DNA of 64,000 bases from an uncultured Bulleidia sp. (GCA_934725105.1 CAKVBD010000004.1:1-64000), one strand, 5' to 3'. Shown: positions 52,446 to 61,046, counted from the stretch's first letter. A program made the numbers and translations. Notes: generated from the sequence alone by a model not told the origin.

Positions 52446-52544
52446 TTCCTCTACCCTTTCAGTGCTACTAGTGTACGAAATTGTGAATTTGTGAACAATG
52501 GACGATTCCAATCTAAAACGTGGCCGATTCTTATATTTGAATGA

Positions 52545-52550
52545 TATACT
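52545..52550 (+). promoter_or_regulatory. -10-like hexamer 7 bases before the AraC-type gene
   Basis: TATACT, then 7 bases to the ATG at 52558. No ribosome site lies in between. Confidence 0.45.
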
Positions 52551-52557
52551 ATTTGTC

Positions 52558-53352
52558 ATGAAAGATATCCAAGCATCCATTGTCAATGAAGGCATCAGTA
52601 CATACTTCACAATGATCATTCCACAAGATGAATGTGAAATCACATTAGACGAAACACCATTTCATGCACTATCTCATGATTTAATATTCGCAAGAGAAGA
52701 CATGCAATATCAGGCGACAGAACCACTTCTTGTCTACGATTTTCAAGCATCTTTCTTTGACAGTCTATTTGATTCACAGATTTCAGACTGCAGAATCCTG
52801 TATGATTTTCTGCATGCACCAAATGCAAGCGGAGAACACTTATATTTTTCCAATATTGGAAATGATGCACTCTACACACTTGAATTAATTTTCAATGAAT
52901 TCACTAGAGATGATATTTATCACGAAAAACTCGTCCGTTTATTACTGGTCGGATTATTTTCCTTTCTAGATCGAAACCACTACGAAACATTGCTCATTCC
53001 AAGATCCACAATGATCCAGAATCATATCTTCGGTAAGATCATGAAATATATTGGGGATCACTATCGTGATGTTACGCTAGATCAAGTCGCAAAAGAATTC
53101 AACTACCACCCAGACTACCTTTCCTATCGCTTCAAAAAGATTACAGGCATGTCATTTTCTAAAAAATTATTATCGATCAGAATGGAAGAAGCAATGCATC
53201 TTCTACTCACAACAGAAATGACAATTCAAGAAATTGCGGAATTCAATGGATACCATGATCGTTCTCATTTTTCAAGAAACTTCAAAGAATATACAGGCAT
53301 GACACCAAAACAATTTCGAAAAAGCCATCAAAAAAATCATCAATCTCAATGA
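52558..53352 (+). CDS. AraC-family transcriptional regulator
   Basis: 264 residues from the ATG at 52558: N-terminal cupin-like sensor ('YFTMIIPQDECEITLDETPF' and 'LLVYDFQASFFDSLF') and C-terminal double HTH ('DVTLDQVAKEFNYHPDYLSY', 'MTIQEIAEFNGYHDRSHFSR', ending 'FKEYTGMTPKQFRKS'). The frame opens 20 codons earlier, but the -10 hexamer before ATG 52558 and the lack of a ribosome site favour the shorter form. It is divergent from the flavoprotein reductase gene about 110 bases away, so it likely controls that gene. Its stop directly abuts the convergent zinc-ribbon gene. Confidence 0.87.
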   Translation: MKDIQASIVNEGISTYFTMIIPQDECEITLDETPFHALSHDLIFAREDMQYQATEPLLVYDFQASFFDSLFDSQISDCRILYDFLHAPNASGEHLYFSNIGNDALYTLELIFNEFTRDDIYHEKLVRLLLVGLFSFLDRNHYETLLIPRSTMIQNHIFGKIMKYIGDHYRDVTLDQVAKEFNYHPDYLSYRFKKITGMSFSKKLLSIRMEEAMHLLLTTEMTIQEIAEFNGYHDRSHFSRNFKEYTGMTPKQFRKSHQKNHQSQ

Positions 53353-53715
53353 TCAATGATTTCGATTTCCTTTTCTTCTGCTTCTATTTGGACCAGGTTT
53401 TCTCACACGATAATGTCCACCACTTGCTTTCTTCTTTTCTAGTGCAACTGGCGTAGCATTTTCAGCCAGGTGATATCCATCTTCTGTTTTCATAAACCAG
53501 CCAATTTTTAAAGTACCGCCACAATTTGGACAAATGGCATAGCCTTCCATAGGAAGTTCATTACTGTCTTCATTCACTTCCATATATCCACATAATTCAC
53601 AATACATTCCTCTCGCAATCCCATTGCTGAGATCCTGTTTTGTAGCAACGCTTTTTTCTTCTGTTTTGTCTTCTTCTTTTTTCTCTTTTTTCAGCTTCTT
53701 CAAGAAATTAAACAT
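53353..53715 (-). CDS. Zinc-ribbon protein, unknown function
   Basis: 120 residues. Lysine/glutamate-rich N-terminal tail (about 1-30), a zinc ribbon with two C-x2-C knuckles ('MYCELCGYMEV' and 'AICPNCGGTLK') and a very basic C-terminus ('RKPGPNRSRRKGNRNH') that suggests nucleic-acid or ribosome binding. Not recognised. Ribosome site GGGGAAAAG upstream. The stop codon is directly back-to-back with that of the convergent AraC-type gene. Confidence 0.7.
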   Translation of the reverse strand: MFNFLKKLKKEKKEEDKTEEKSVATKQDLSNGIARGMYCELCGYMEVNEDSNELPMEGYAICPNCGGTLKIGWFMKTEDGYHLAENATPVALEKKKASGGHYRVRKPGPNRSRRKGNRNH

Positions 53716-53787
53716 GTTCTTTTCCCCACTTTTTGCTTATCTAGAATACAACATTTTTCTCTACTTTAAGTGAACAAAACTTGAATA

Positions 53788-54579
53788 TTATAAAATTCCA
53801 AAATGCTGGAATGCTTTCAGGATACCATCATTTTCACTTGTATCCGTAACGTAGTCTGCATGTGATTTCACTTCATCATTTGCATTTCCCATCGCAACAC
53901 CAATTGCCGCAAATTCAAGCATTGTCATATCATTTCCACCATCCCCAAAGGCAATGGTATCTTTTTGATCAATACCATAGTAATCCAGTATTTTCTGCAT
54001 TCCTACAGGTTTTCCGCCTTCTAGTGGAATCATATCCGCAAATTCTTCTGTCCATCTTGCAGATTTCATACCTGGTGCATGTTTTACCCATTCTGCATCA
54101 TCCTTGCTAGGAATACGTGGACAGATCTGGTATGTATCATGTGTATATGAGCGAACTGGATCATCTACTCTTAACATATGATCTTCTTTTCCAATACTTT
54201 TTAAATATGCATAATGTGCTTCATTAAATGTAATATCATAAGAATCATTTTCTTCCATGAACGTACAAGCATAATCCGCATTCTCTTTGAGCCATGGAAC
54301 CAAAGAATGCAACGCTTCTTTACAAATCGGCAGTTTATAAAAACAATGCTTATCTTTATCCATAACATATTGACCATTCAATAAAACATATCCATCCCAT
54401 GGAAAAGCATTTAATTTCTTTCCAAGCAATGGCAATTGTACTGGTGGTCTGCCACTCGCAAGAAACACTTTGATTCCTTTTTCCTGTAATGCATGCAGCA
54501 TCGCAATCGTTGTATCTCTTAATTCAATTTCATTAAATGGTTTTAATGTACCATCAATATCAAAAAAAGCAGCTTTCAT
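53788..54579 (-). CDS. HAD-superfamily Cof-type phosphatase
   Basis: Sugar-phosphate phosphatase-type HAD hydrolase of 263 residues. Motif I 'AAFFDIDGTLKPF' (nucleophile Asp), motif II 'FLASGRPP', motif III lysine near 'GKPVGMQ', motif IV 'GDGGNDMTML'. The C2B cap lies between motifs II and III. Three ATGs stand in a row; the third (54579) is the best spaced from the GAGGGA ribosome site. Substrate unknown. Confidence 0.92.
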   Translation of the reverse strand: MKAAFFDIDGTLKPFNEIELRDTTIAMLHALQEKGIKVFLASGRPPVQLPLLGKKLNAFPWDGYVLLNGQYVMDKDKHCFYKLPICKEALHSLVPWLKENADYACTFMEENDSYDITFNEAHYAYLKSIGKEDHMLRVDDPVRSYTHDTYQICPRIPSKDDAEWVKHAPGMKSARWTEEFADMIPLEGGKPVGMQKILDYYGIDQKDTIAFGDGGNDMTMLEFAAIGVAMGNANDEVKSHADYVTDTSENDGILKAFQHFGIL

Positions 54580-54640
54580 CATCATTCCCTCACATCGAAA
54601 TGATTATATACAAAAAACTGCTTTTAATAAAATTATATGA

Positions 54641-55837
54641 CTAGCTGGATGTAGTATTTTCTTCTGTTGGCTGTTCAACTACAGTATGCTTCACTACACC
54701 ATTTGCAATATCACTTCCCATTTTTTCAAAACGAGAAACATCACTATTTTGTGATGTTAAAACAATGGATGCATTCTGTAAAGCATCGATCTGTGCTTTG
54801 ATTGCAACATCATCTGTTTCAATACTCATATTGACTGGAAGTACATTCCACTTGTCATAGTGATCCAGTTGTGACTGTGTACTTCCTAAAAAGCTTGCAA
54901 ATGCTACGGCTGCCTTAATACTTTTACTTGTTGGAACAACTGCAGCTGCTTTTGTAGAAACGGTTGTTTTCAGCTGTACTTCTTTTCCATTCAATGTATA
55001 TTTAGGCATTGCACATACCGCAATATTTTCTTTTCCAAGTGCTTCTTCCATAGATGCATAATCACTTGTAGAAGCAAATACCGCATTCACTGTACCGTTC
55101 TTTAGAAGTGTTGCGGGATCTTCTTTAGAATTCACAAAGTTTTTAGAATTCTTTAAATCAACCAGATAATCCGTTACTGCCGTTGCATTTTCACTAGCAA
55201 AATCAACTGTACTATTCATTCCAGCACCAAAATAGAATGCTGAAATATATTTTCCATCGAATAAAGAAAAGCCAACCTTTCCTTTTTCCAGCATTGCATC
55301 AATATTCTTAACAACATCTTCTCCAAACACGCTCTTGTCATAATACATGCACCACGTATCACTAGATGTATAAGGAACACCATACACTGCACCATCATAT
55401 GTCACTGTATTTACAATTGTAGAACTATTCTCATTTTCAATTGTATTTAAAGTTTCACCACCCAATTCCGCAATGTCATTCGCTTCGATAAGACTTGCAA
55501 GATCATTGGAATCATATAAATATACATCCGGTAAATTTTCAGAATCTTCTATCAGTTTATTTTTCACATCCGCAAAAGCAACTGCTTCTGTTTCAATTGT
55601 TACATCCCATTTTGGATGTGCTTTTTTAAATGCCTTGATTTCTTTTTCCATCCAGCTGCCTTTTCCAGCTTCTTCTTCAGGCGCCCAGACTTTTAAAGTC
55701 GCACTTAAAGTTTCTTCTTCAACAGTAGACGTTTGCTCTTCAGAAGTTTTAGATGCTTCTTTTTTTGTACAACCAGCCAGCATACTTGTAGATATCAATG
55801 CGGATAGTCCTATTTTTAATAACTTGTTCGTATTCAT
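54641..55837 (-). CDS. Extracellular solute-binding lipoprotein (sugar ABC-type, MalE-like)
   Basis: 398-residue SBP_bac_1-type lipoprotein: lipobox 'ISTSMLAGCTKK', then 'LKVWAPEEEAGKGSWMEKEI' and 'NLPDVYLYDSNDLASLIEAN', typical of maltose/oligosaccharide-binding proteins. No permease or ATPase genes lie beside it, so the transporter partners are elsewhere or it is a solitary paralogue. The start at 55837 was chosen because AGGAGG sits 11 bases upstream of it but only 2 bases before an earlier ATG. Confidence 0.85.
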   Translation of the reverse strand: MNTNKLLKIGLSALISTSMLAGCTKKEASKTSEEQTSTVEEETLSATLKVWAPEEEAGKGSWMEKEIKAFKKAHPKWDVTIETEAVAFADVKNKLIEDSENLPDVYLYDSNDLASLIEANDIAELGGETLNTIENENSSTIVNTVTYDGAVYGVPYTSSDTWCMYYDKSVFGEDVVKNIDAMLEKGKVGFSLFDGKYISAFYFGAGMNSTVDFASENATAVTDYLVDLKNSKNFVNSKEDPATLLKNGTVNAVFASTSDYASMEEALGKENIAVCAMPKYTLNGKEVQLKTTVSTKAAAVVPTSKSIKAAVAFASFLGSTQSQLDHYDKWNVLPVNMSIETDDVAIKAQIDALQNASIVLTSQNSDVSRFEKMGSDIANGVVKHTVVEQPTEENTTSS

Positions 55838-55956
55838 ATTACTCATTTCCTCCTGGTTTTTATATATACTTATAGATTTTACAACATTCATTCCATTATC
55901 TCCAAATAATTCTGAACATTTCCAAAAATCACTTTACAAGCATTATTTGACGACTT

Positions 55957-55965
55957 TGTTATAAT
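55957..55965 (+). promoter_or_regulatory. Extended -10 promoter of the COG0523 gene pair
   Basis: TGTTATAAT: an extended -10 (TG-N-TATAAT). No good -35 is seen at normal spacing, and no clear Zur-type palindrome. Confidence 0.55.
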
Positions 55966-55995
55966 GATAAAGCACGTGAAAGTGAGGATAAAAAA

Positions 55996-57204
55996 ATGAG
56001 TAAAGTTGATGTCATTAGTGGATTCTTAGGTGCTGGTAAAACAACATTGATTCAGAAATTGATCAAAGATGTATTTGCGGGCAAAAAAGTAGTACTAGTA
56101 GAAAATGAATTTGGTGAAATTGGTATTGATGGCGGTTTCTTACAGGAAGCTGGCATCACAATCAATGAAATTAATGGTGGATGTGTCTGCTGCACATTGC
56201 AGGGTGATTTCCATGATGCTTTGGAAAAAGTCGAAAATACATACCATCCTGACCATATCATCATTGAACCAAGTGGCGTAGGTAAATTATCAGATATTCT
56301 TTCTATCGTAAAATCTGTAGAAGGACTAGAACTCAACAGCTATAGTGCTGTCGTAGATGCGAAAAGATGCAAGATCTATCACAAGAACTTTAAAGAATTC
56401 TTTGATGATCAGATTTCTACAGCTTGTTGCGTTATTTTAAGTAGAACACAGATGGTAAATGAAGATAAATTAAATGAAGATGTATCTATCATTCGAGAAC
56501 TCAATCCTGATGTAAGAATCATTACAACACCATGGGATGATCTCAATGGAGAAAGTATCTATGAAGCAATGACTGGTTCAAGTAACGGCTTCCCTGAAGG
56601 TCTAGAAGAATTGGATTTTGATGAAGAGGAACATGAACATCATCACCACCATGATGAGGATGATCACGAATGTTGTTGTGGACATCATCATGATGAAGAG
56701 CATGAATGTCATCACCACCATGATGAAGACGAACACGAATGTTGTTGTGGACATCACCATGACGAAGATCATGAATGTCACCATCATCATGATGAAGAGC
56801 ATGAATGCTGCCACCATCATGATCATTCCGAAGAAATTGAACATGCAAATGAAGGCTTAAGTGAAGGAAATAAAGTACATATTGGTGGAGGTGAACATGA
56901 ACACCATCACCACCATCATCACCATCACGGATTAGATGCAGATGATGTATTTGATTCTATTGGTATTGAAACAGTTAACCGTTATACAGAAGATGACATT
57001 CGTGAAGCCCTCAAAGGCCTTGGCGAAAATATCGTTCGTGCGAAAGGTATCGTTCCTACAGCTGATGGATCCTGGCTATTCTTCGACTATGTTCCTGGTG
57101 ATGTAGATATCCGTACAGGGAAAGCTGCCTATACTGGATTGATTACTGTCATTGGTGAACATGTTGATGTAGAAAACATTAAAACATTATTTAAGGTGAA
57201 GTAA
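55996..57204 (+). CDS. COG0523 (CobW-like) GTPase with His/Cys-rich metal segment
   Basis: G3E-family P-loop GTPase of 402 residues. Walker A 'GFLGAGKTTL' (9-18), the metal-binding signature 'GGCVCC' (61-66), 'IIIEPSGVGK' (Walker B-like), and a C-terminal CobW_C domain (about 315-400). Residues 212-311 are an insert with 41 His and 10 Cys among runs of Asp/Glu, built from imperfect repeats such as 'HECCCGHHHDEEHECHHHHD' and ending in a nine-His run. COG0523 proteins deliver or store zinc or other metals. Runs of CCC next to His are unusual; most members have only His. The next gene, a second GTPase, begins 1 base after it. Confidence 0.92.
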   Translation: MSKVDVISGFLGAGKTTLIQKLIKDVFAGKKVVLVENEFGEIGIDGGFLQEAGITINEINGGCVCCTLQGDFHDALEKVENTYHPDHIIIEPSGVGKLSDILSIVKSVEGLELNSYSAVVDAKRCKIYHKNFKEFFDDQISTACCVILSRTQMVNEDKLNEDVSIIRELNPDVRIITTPWDDLNGESIYEAMTGSSNGFPEGLEELDFDEEEHEHHHHHDEDDHECCCGHHHDEEHECHHHHDEDEHECCCGHHHDEDHECHHHHDEEHECCHHHDHSEEIEHANEGLSEGNKVHIGGGEHEHHHHHHHHHGLDADDVFDSIGIETVNRYTEDDIREALKGLGENIVRAKGIVPTADGSWLFFDYVPGDVDIRTGKAAYTGLITVIGEHVDVENIKTLFKVK

Positions 57205-57205
57205 T

Positions 57206-58147
57206 ATGGCAACACCTGTATATTTATTCACTGGTTTTCTAGATTCTGGAAAAACAACATTAATTAAAGATACATTAAGTGATCCAAATTTCATGGAAGG
57301 TGTATCTAGAACTTTAATTGTCTGCTTTGAACAAGGCGAAGAAGAATATGAAGAATCCTGGCTGAATGATCATCATGCATTTATTGAATATATTGATGAT
57401 GTGGAAACATTCACACCAGAAAAGATGCATGAATTAGATACAATCTATCATCCAGATCAAGTATTCATTGAATGGAATGGTACATTAGCAATTCCTGAAA
57501 GTATCATTTCTAACATGCCTGATTTCTGGCCACTTGTACAGATTCTGACACCCGTAGATGCTTCAACATTCGCTACATTCATGGGATCACTGCGTCAAAT
57601 GATGTATGAACAGATTCGCTATTCTGATACTGTTATCTGTAATAGATGCACAGAAGAAACCTCTGGAAGCATGCTAAGAGGAAATATCAAGGCAATTAAC
57701 CGTAGAGCGCAAATCTTCTATGAAGGCAACTTTGGTGAAGCTATTAAATTAAAAGACAATGGCATGCCATTTGATATCAATGCGCCTGTCATTGACATCA
57801 AAGATGATGATTATGGATTATGGTATATGGATGCTGTGGAAAATCCAGATAAATATGATGAAAAAGAAGTTATCCTTCGTGGATACTATGCTGAAAGCAT
57901 TCCAGGCTATCATCAGACATTTATTATGGCTAGACGTGCTATGGTTTGTTGTGCAGCAGATACATCTGAATGTGGTATTACAGTCACAGGTGTAAAGATC
58001 CAGGAAATGACAAAAGGCAACTGGTATGAAGTACAAGGACACCTAAAAACAATCCCTATGGAAAATGGCGGTAAAACATGCGTACTCTATGCAAATCGTA
58101 TTTCCAACTATCATAAACCAGAGGATGAATTTGTAACATTTAACTGA
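57206..58147 (+). CDS. CobW-like P-loop protein fused to a DUF1980-like domain
   Basis: 313 residues. The N-terminal half has a CobW-type Walker A 'TGFLDSGKTTL' (9-19) and 'VFIEWNGTLAIPE' but no GGCxCC motif, so the metal site of the GTPase part is missing. The C-terminal ~110 residues resemble DUF1980 (the C-terminal domain of YcgQ): 'VILRGYYAESIPGYHQTFIM', 'RAMVCCAADTSECGITVTGV' and 'GNWYEVQGHLKTI'. In other Bacillota the pair CobW + YcgR/YcgQ is zinc-regulated; this fusion might combine both. Adjacent to the first GTPase with a 1-base gap, so one operon. Confidence 0.75.
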   Translation: MATPVYLFTGFLDSGKTTLIKDTLSDPNFMEGVSRTLIVCFEQGEEEYEESWLNDHHAFIEYIDDVETFTPEKMHELDTIYHPDQVFIEWNGTLAIPESIISNMPDFWPLVQILTPVDASTFATFMGSLRQMMYEQIRYSDTVICNRCTEETSGSMLRGNIKAINRRAQIFYEGNFGEAIKLKDNGMPFDINAPVIDIKDDDYGLWYMDAVENPDKYDEKEVILRGYYAESIPGYHQTFIMARRAMVCCAADTSECGITVTGVKIQEMTKGNWYEVQGHLKTIPMENGGKTCVLYANRISNYHKPEDEFVTFN

Positions 58148-58149
58148 CG

Positions 58150-58178
58150 AAAAAGATGACGTTGATGTCATCTTTTTT
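58150..58178. terminator. Bidirectional terminator between COG0523 operon and acyltransferase
   Basis: AAAAAGATGAC/GTCATCTTTTTT with a 6-base loop; T runs on both strands. Confidence 0.85.
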
Positions 58179-58180
58179 CA

Positions 58181-59314
58181 TTATTCTTCTATTACCAAAC
58201 GTTCATACTTTTTCCATAATGTTAGAAGATTTTTGGAAATGATGGAACTCAGTTTTGATACAGTTTTTATAAAGAATATCTTGTAGATTGCACTGATGAT
58301 AAATGATAGGATTGCTAAAGAAACAGCCATACAAACAGCACATATAAAAGCATGTTCTATTCCAAATCGATTCAATATGGAAAATTCAATCACTGGTCTT
58401 AAATATCTTCTAAAAGCAAGATTTTCATGAAATATATATACAAGCAATGACAAAGAAGAAAGGTAGTTTATTGAACGATTGATAAACTTCTTTTTCTTCA
58501 TTATGTTAAATGAAGAAAATGCAATCAGAAACATAAATAGACTATTATTCATATTCCAGCGTACAAGTCTATTCAAAAAATAATTTGTTCTAAGGCCAAG
58601 AAAATCCACACATAGAATCAATACAACATAGCTGATGATAGAAACAAAAAGAATGCATTCATTAAATTTCAGATTTTCTGTCCACTCATTTTTATAGATT
58701 TCAATAAAACTGACAATGACATACGTCGCAAGGAAAATCACAAATTCATTTGCAAAGAACAAGTTAATTTCTTCGAGAGGTAATACAGGAATGATAAAAT
58801 AAATCACAAATAAGATTGTTGCAAAAGCAAGATGTTCATTGATACTCATCTGGTCCAGCATGCGATTCAAGAATGGATGAATCATATAAAACAACAAATA
58901 GCAAGTAATATACCAGTTGTTCGCAAATGTTGTTGGGAAAAATGTTTTTACAGTATCTGATATCTGCAATTGTACTCCAATTGAACGCAAAGCTATCAAA
59001 ACAATCATATTGATGATCCACACATCAAGTATCATATGAACTACTTTTTTCAGACTCATTTTTTTACTGTTCACCAAAAACCATGCAGAACATATAAAAA
59101 ACATGTTATTTCCTAAGGCACCACAAATTCTAAAAACAGCCAGCAGTAAAACATTCAGATTGGTTGTTGCGGTGGCAATGTTAATAAATGTTCCTTCCCC
59201 TATTCCTAAGACATAGTTCGGCTCCGTCAATGTTTGTATTACATGTGATAACACAATCAAAAAAATGGCAATCACTTTATATAGTTCTATGCCTGATTCT
59301 CTTTCCTTTTTCAT
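58181..59314 (-). CDS. Acyltransferase 3 family membrane protein
   Basis: A 377-residue O-acetyltransferase-type membrane protein with about ten membrane helices. The active-site His of the family is near the first helix ('ELYKVIAIFLIVLSHVIQTL'), and 'IVFLATYVIVSFIEIYKNEW' and 'LSSLSLLVYIFHENLAFRRY' are typical. It likely acetylates a cell-surface polysaccharide or teichoic acid; the target is unknown. Good ribosome site (GGAGGAAG). Its 3' end shares a terminator with the COG0523 operon. Confidence 0.85.
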   Translation of the reverse strand: MKKERESGIELYKVIAIFLIVLSHVIQTLTEPNYVLGIGEGTFINIATATTNLNVLLLAVFRICGALGNNMFFICSAWFLVNSKKMSLKKVVHMILDVWIINMIVLIALRSIGVQLQISDTVKTFFPTTFANNWYITCYLLFYMIHPFLNRMLDQMSINEHLAFATILFVIYFIIPVLPLEEINLFFANEFVIFLATYVIVSFIEIYKNEWTENLKFNECILFVSIISYVVLILCVDFLGLRTNYFLNRLVRWNMNNSLFMFLIAFSSFNIMKKKKFINRSINYLSSLSLLVYIFHENLAFRRYLRPVIEFSILNRFGIEHAFICAVCMAVSLAILSFIISAIYKIFFIKTVSKLSSIISKNLLTLWKKYERLVIEE

Positions 59315-59372
59315 TCTTCCTCCAGTTCCAATAAAATCATTATCTAGTAATTTATAAAATTCTGTTCTAAAA

Positions 59373-59434
59373 TCATCTCATATTTTCAATGTTTTTATAA
59401 GCCTCAATGATGAAATATCTATTGGATGTAATCA
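59373..59434 (+). repeat. 62-bp direct repeat, left copy
   Basis: Matches 61047-61108 in 57 of 62 positions. Lies in the gap (59315-59604) between the acyltransferase start and the AlbA gene; a further shared TTTTCACACGT follows after an indel in both copies. Confidence 0.9.
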
Positions 59435-59531
59435 ATATGTTTTCACACGTTATTAAGTACGTCATTTTCAAACGCAAATAGATAATTAAGTGAGTAGATA
59501 AATGAGTAAATGAACAATGGTGATTTGGAAA

Positions 59532-59560
59532 TTGAAACAGCCTTAGATGCCAAGTATAAT
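59532..59560 (+). promoter_or_regulatory. Promoter of the AlbA/HATPase gene
   Basis: TTGAAA, 17-base spacer, TATAAT; about 40-base leader with ribosome site GAAGAGGA before the ATG. Confidence 0.75.
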
Positions 59561-59604
59561 ATAGACAAATAGACAAACAAAACACATTTAGAAGAGGAAC
59601 CATA

Positions 59605-61035
59605 ATGATTGAACAATTAATTGCCGAAGCGACAGAATGCGATTTCAAAGTTGCACTTGAAATAAAGAAACCAAAAAGTTGGCTAAAAAGTGTTAGTGCA
59701 TTTTCTAATGGCATTGGTGGAACTTTATTTTTTGGTATTTCAGATGATAGAGAACCAATCGGATTATCAGATGTGCAAAGTGATGCTGAAGCAATTAGTC
59801 GTTTAATTAAAGAACGTATAACACCGCTGCCTCAATTCAATTTAAAACCCTTTGTAGAAGATAATAAAAATCTATTAGCTATAGAAATTTCATCTGGTCG
59901 TTCTACACCTTATTATTACAAAGCAGATGGCGTTATGGAAGCTTATGTTCGTGTTGGAAATGAATGCGTAATTGCTCCAGATTACATTGTTAACGAATTA
60001 ATTCTAAAAGGAACCAATCAATCATTTGACACTTTATTAACAGATGCCTTAAAGAAGGATTACAGTTTCACGCTCCTAGAAGCAACTTACCTAGAAAGAA
60101 CTGGTCTTCATTTTGAACCATCAGATTATATCTCTTTTGGTTTAGCTGATAAAAATGGCTTTTTAACAAATGCTGGAAAACTCATGGCCGATCAACATAT
60201 AGTGTACAATTCTCGCATATTTTGTACTAGATGGAACGGTTTAGAAAAAGGTTCTATTTTCGATGATGCACTCGATGATAAAGAATATGAAGGAAATTTA
60301 ATCTATCTATTAAAGAGCGCTACTGACTTTATAAAAAACAATTCCAAAGTCAGATTTGCTAAAGAAGCACAATACAGAGTAGATAAACCTGATTACGCTG
60401 AACGAGCTATAACAGAGGCTATTGTCAATGCGCTAATTCACCGTGATTATATAGTGCTTGGCAGTGAAATTCATATTGATATGTTTGATGATCGTTTAGA
60501 AATTGCTTCTCCAGGAGGTATGTTTGGAGGCGGGACAATTCAAGAATACGATGTTTATAATATACGTTCTATGCGAAGAAATCCCGTAATCGCTGATTTA
60601 TTTCATCGCATGAAGTATATGGAAAGACGCGGAAGTGGCTTAAAAAAGATTATTAGCGAAACAGAAATGCTTCCAGGATATCAAGCTAAATTTAAACCTG
60701 AATTTTCGTCAACTGCAATGGATTTTAAAGTTACTTTCAAAAATTTAAACTATGATCCAAATTTGAACGACTTAGTTAGTGACCAAGTTAGTGACCAAGT
60801 TAGTGACCAAGTTAGTGACCAAGTTAGCCCAAAGGATATTACACAATTAATTCTAGAGTTTTGTGTAACAGAAAAAAACAAGCAAGAAATATGCTCATTC
60901 GTTGGATATAAAAATCTTACTTATTTTACAAGAAAGTATTTAAAACCATTAATATTAAGTGGGCAGCTTAAGATGACTATCCCAGATAAGCCAAATAGTA
61001 AAAATCAAAAATACATCACTACTAGCAATAAATAA
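59605..61035 (+). CDS. AlbA_2/HATPase_c_4-type DNA-binding ATPase
   Basis: A 476-residue protein. Residues about 10-125 are the AlbA_2 (Schlafen-like) domain ('SAFSNGIGGTLFFGISDDRE', 'YYYKADGVMEAYVRVGNECV'); 250-360 a GHKL-type ATP-binding domain with N box 'EAIVNALIHRDY', 'ASPGGMFGG' and 'RRGSGLKKI'; residues 391-406 are four exact VSDQ tandem repeats; then a winged-helix-like tail. Members are found in genomic islands and are thought to act as regulators or defence-linked proteins; this is unproven. The gene looks more AT-rich than its neighbours and stands between two 62-bp direct repeats, signs of transfer. Confidence 0.85.
   Translation: MIEQLIAEATECDFKVALEIKKPKSWLKSVSAFSNGIGGTLFFGISDDREPIGLSDVQSDAEAISRLIKERITPLPQFNLKPFVEDNKNLLAIEISSGRSTPYYYKADGVMEAYVRVGNECVIAPDYIVNELILKGTNQSFDTLLTDALKKDYSFTLLEATYLERTGLHFEPSDYISFGLADKNGFLTNAGKLMADQHIVYNSRIFCTRWNGLEKGSIFDDALDDKEYEGNLIYLLKSATDFIKNNSKVRFAKEAQYRVDKPDYAERAITEAIVNALIHRDYIVLGSEIHIDMFDDRLEIASPGGMFGGGTIQEYDVYNIRSMRRNPVIADLFHRMKYMERRGSGLKKIISETEMLPGYQAKFKPEFSSTAMDFKVTFKNLNYDPNLNDLVSDQVSDQVSDQVSDQVSPKDITQLILEFCVTEKNKQEICSFVGYKNLTYFTRKYLKPLILSGQLKMTIPDKPNSKNQKYITTSNK
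60775..60822 (+). repeat. Four tandem 12-bp repeats in coding sequence (VSDQ x4)
   Basis: GTTAGTGACCAA occurs four times in a row inside the AlbA_2 gene. Copy-number changes add or remove four residues without a frameshift. Confidence 0.95.
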
Positions 61036-61046
61036 GACAATACCCG

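Noticed and set aside
52446..52643. 66-residue extension of the flavoprotein reductase
   Set aside because: It would hide the signal peptide and lipobox and overlaps the start region of the divergent AraC gene.
56543..56860. Antisense and alternate-frame open frames through the His/Cys-rich segment
   Set aside because: They arise from the low-complexity CAT/GAT repeats of the COG0523 gene and have methionine- or histidine-rich translations with no family likeness.
60775..60822. Possible CRISPR or regulatory repeat array
   Set aside because: Four 12-bp repeats without spacers, inside an open frame and multiple of three: a coding tandem repeat, not CRISPR. I saw no CRISPR array anywhere in the window.
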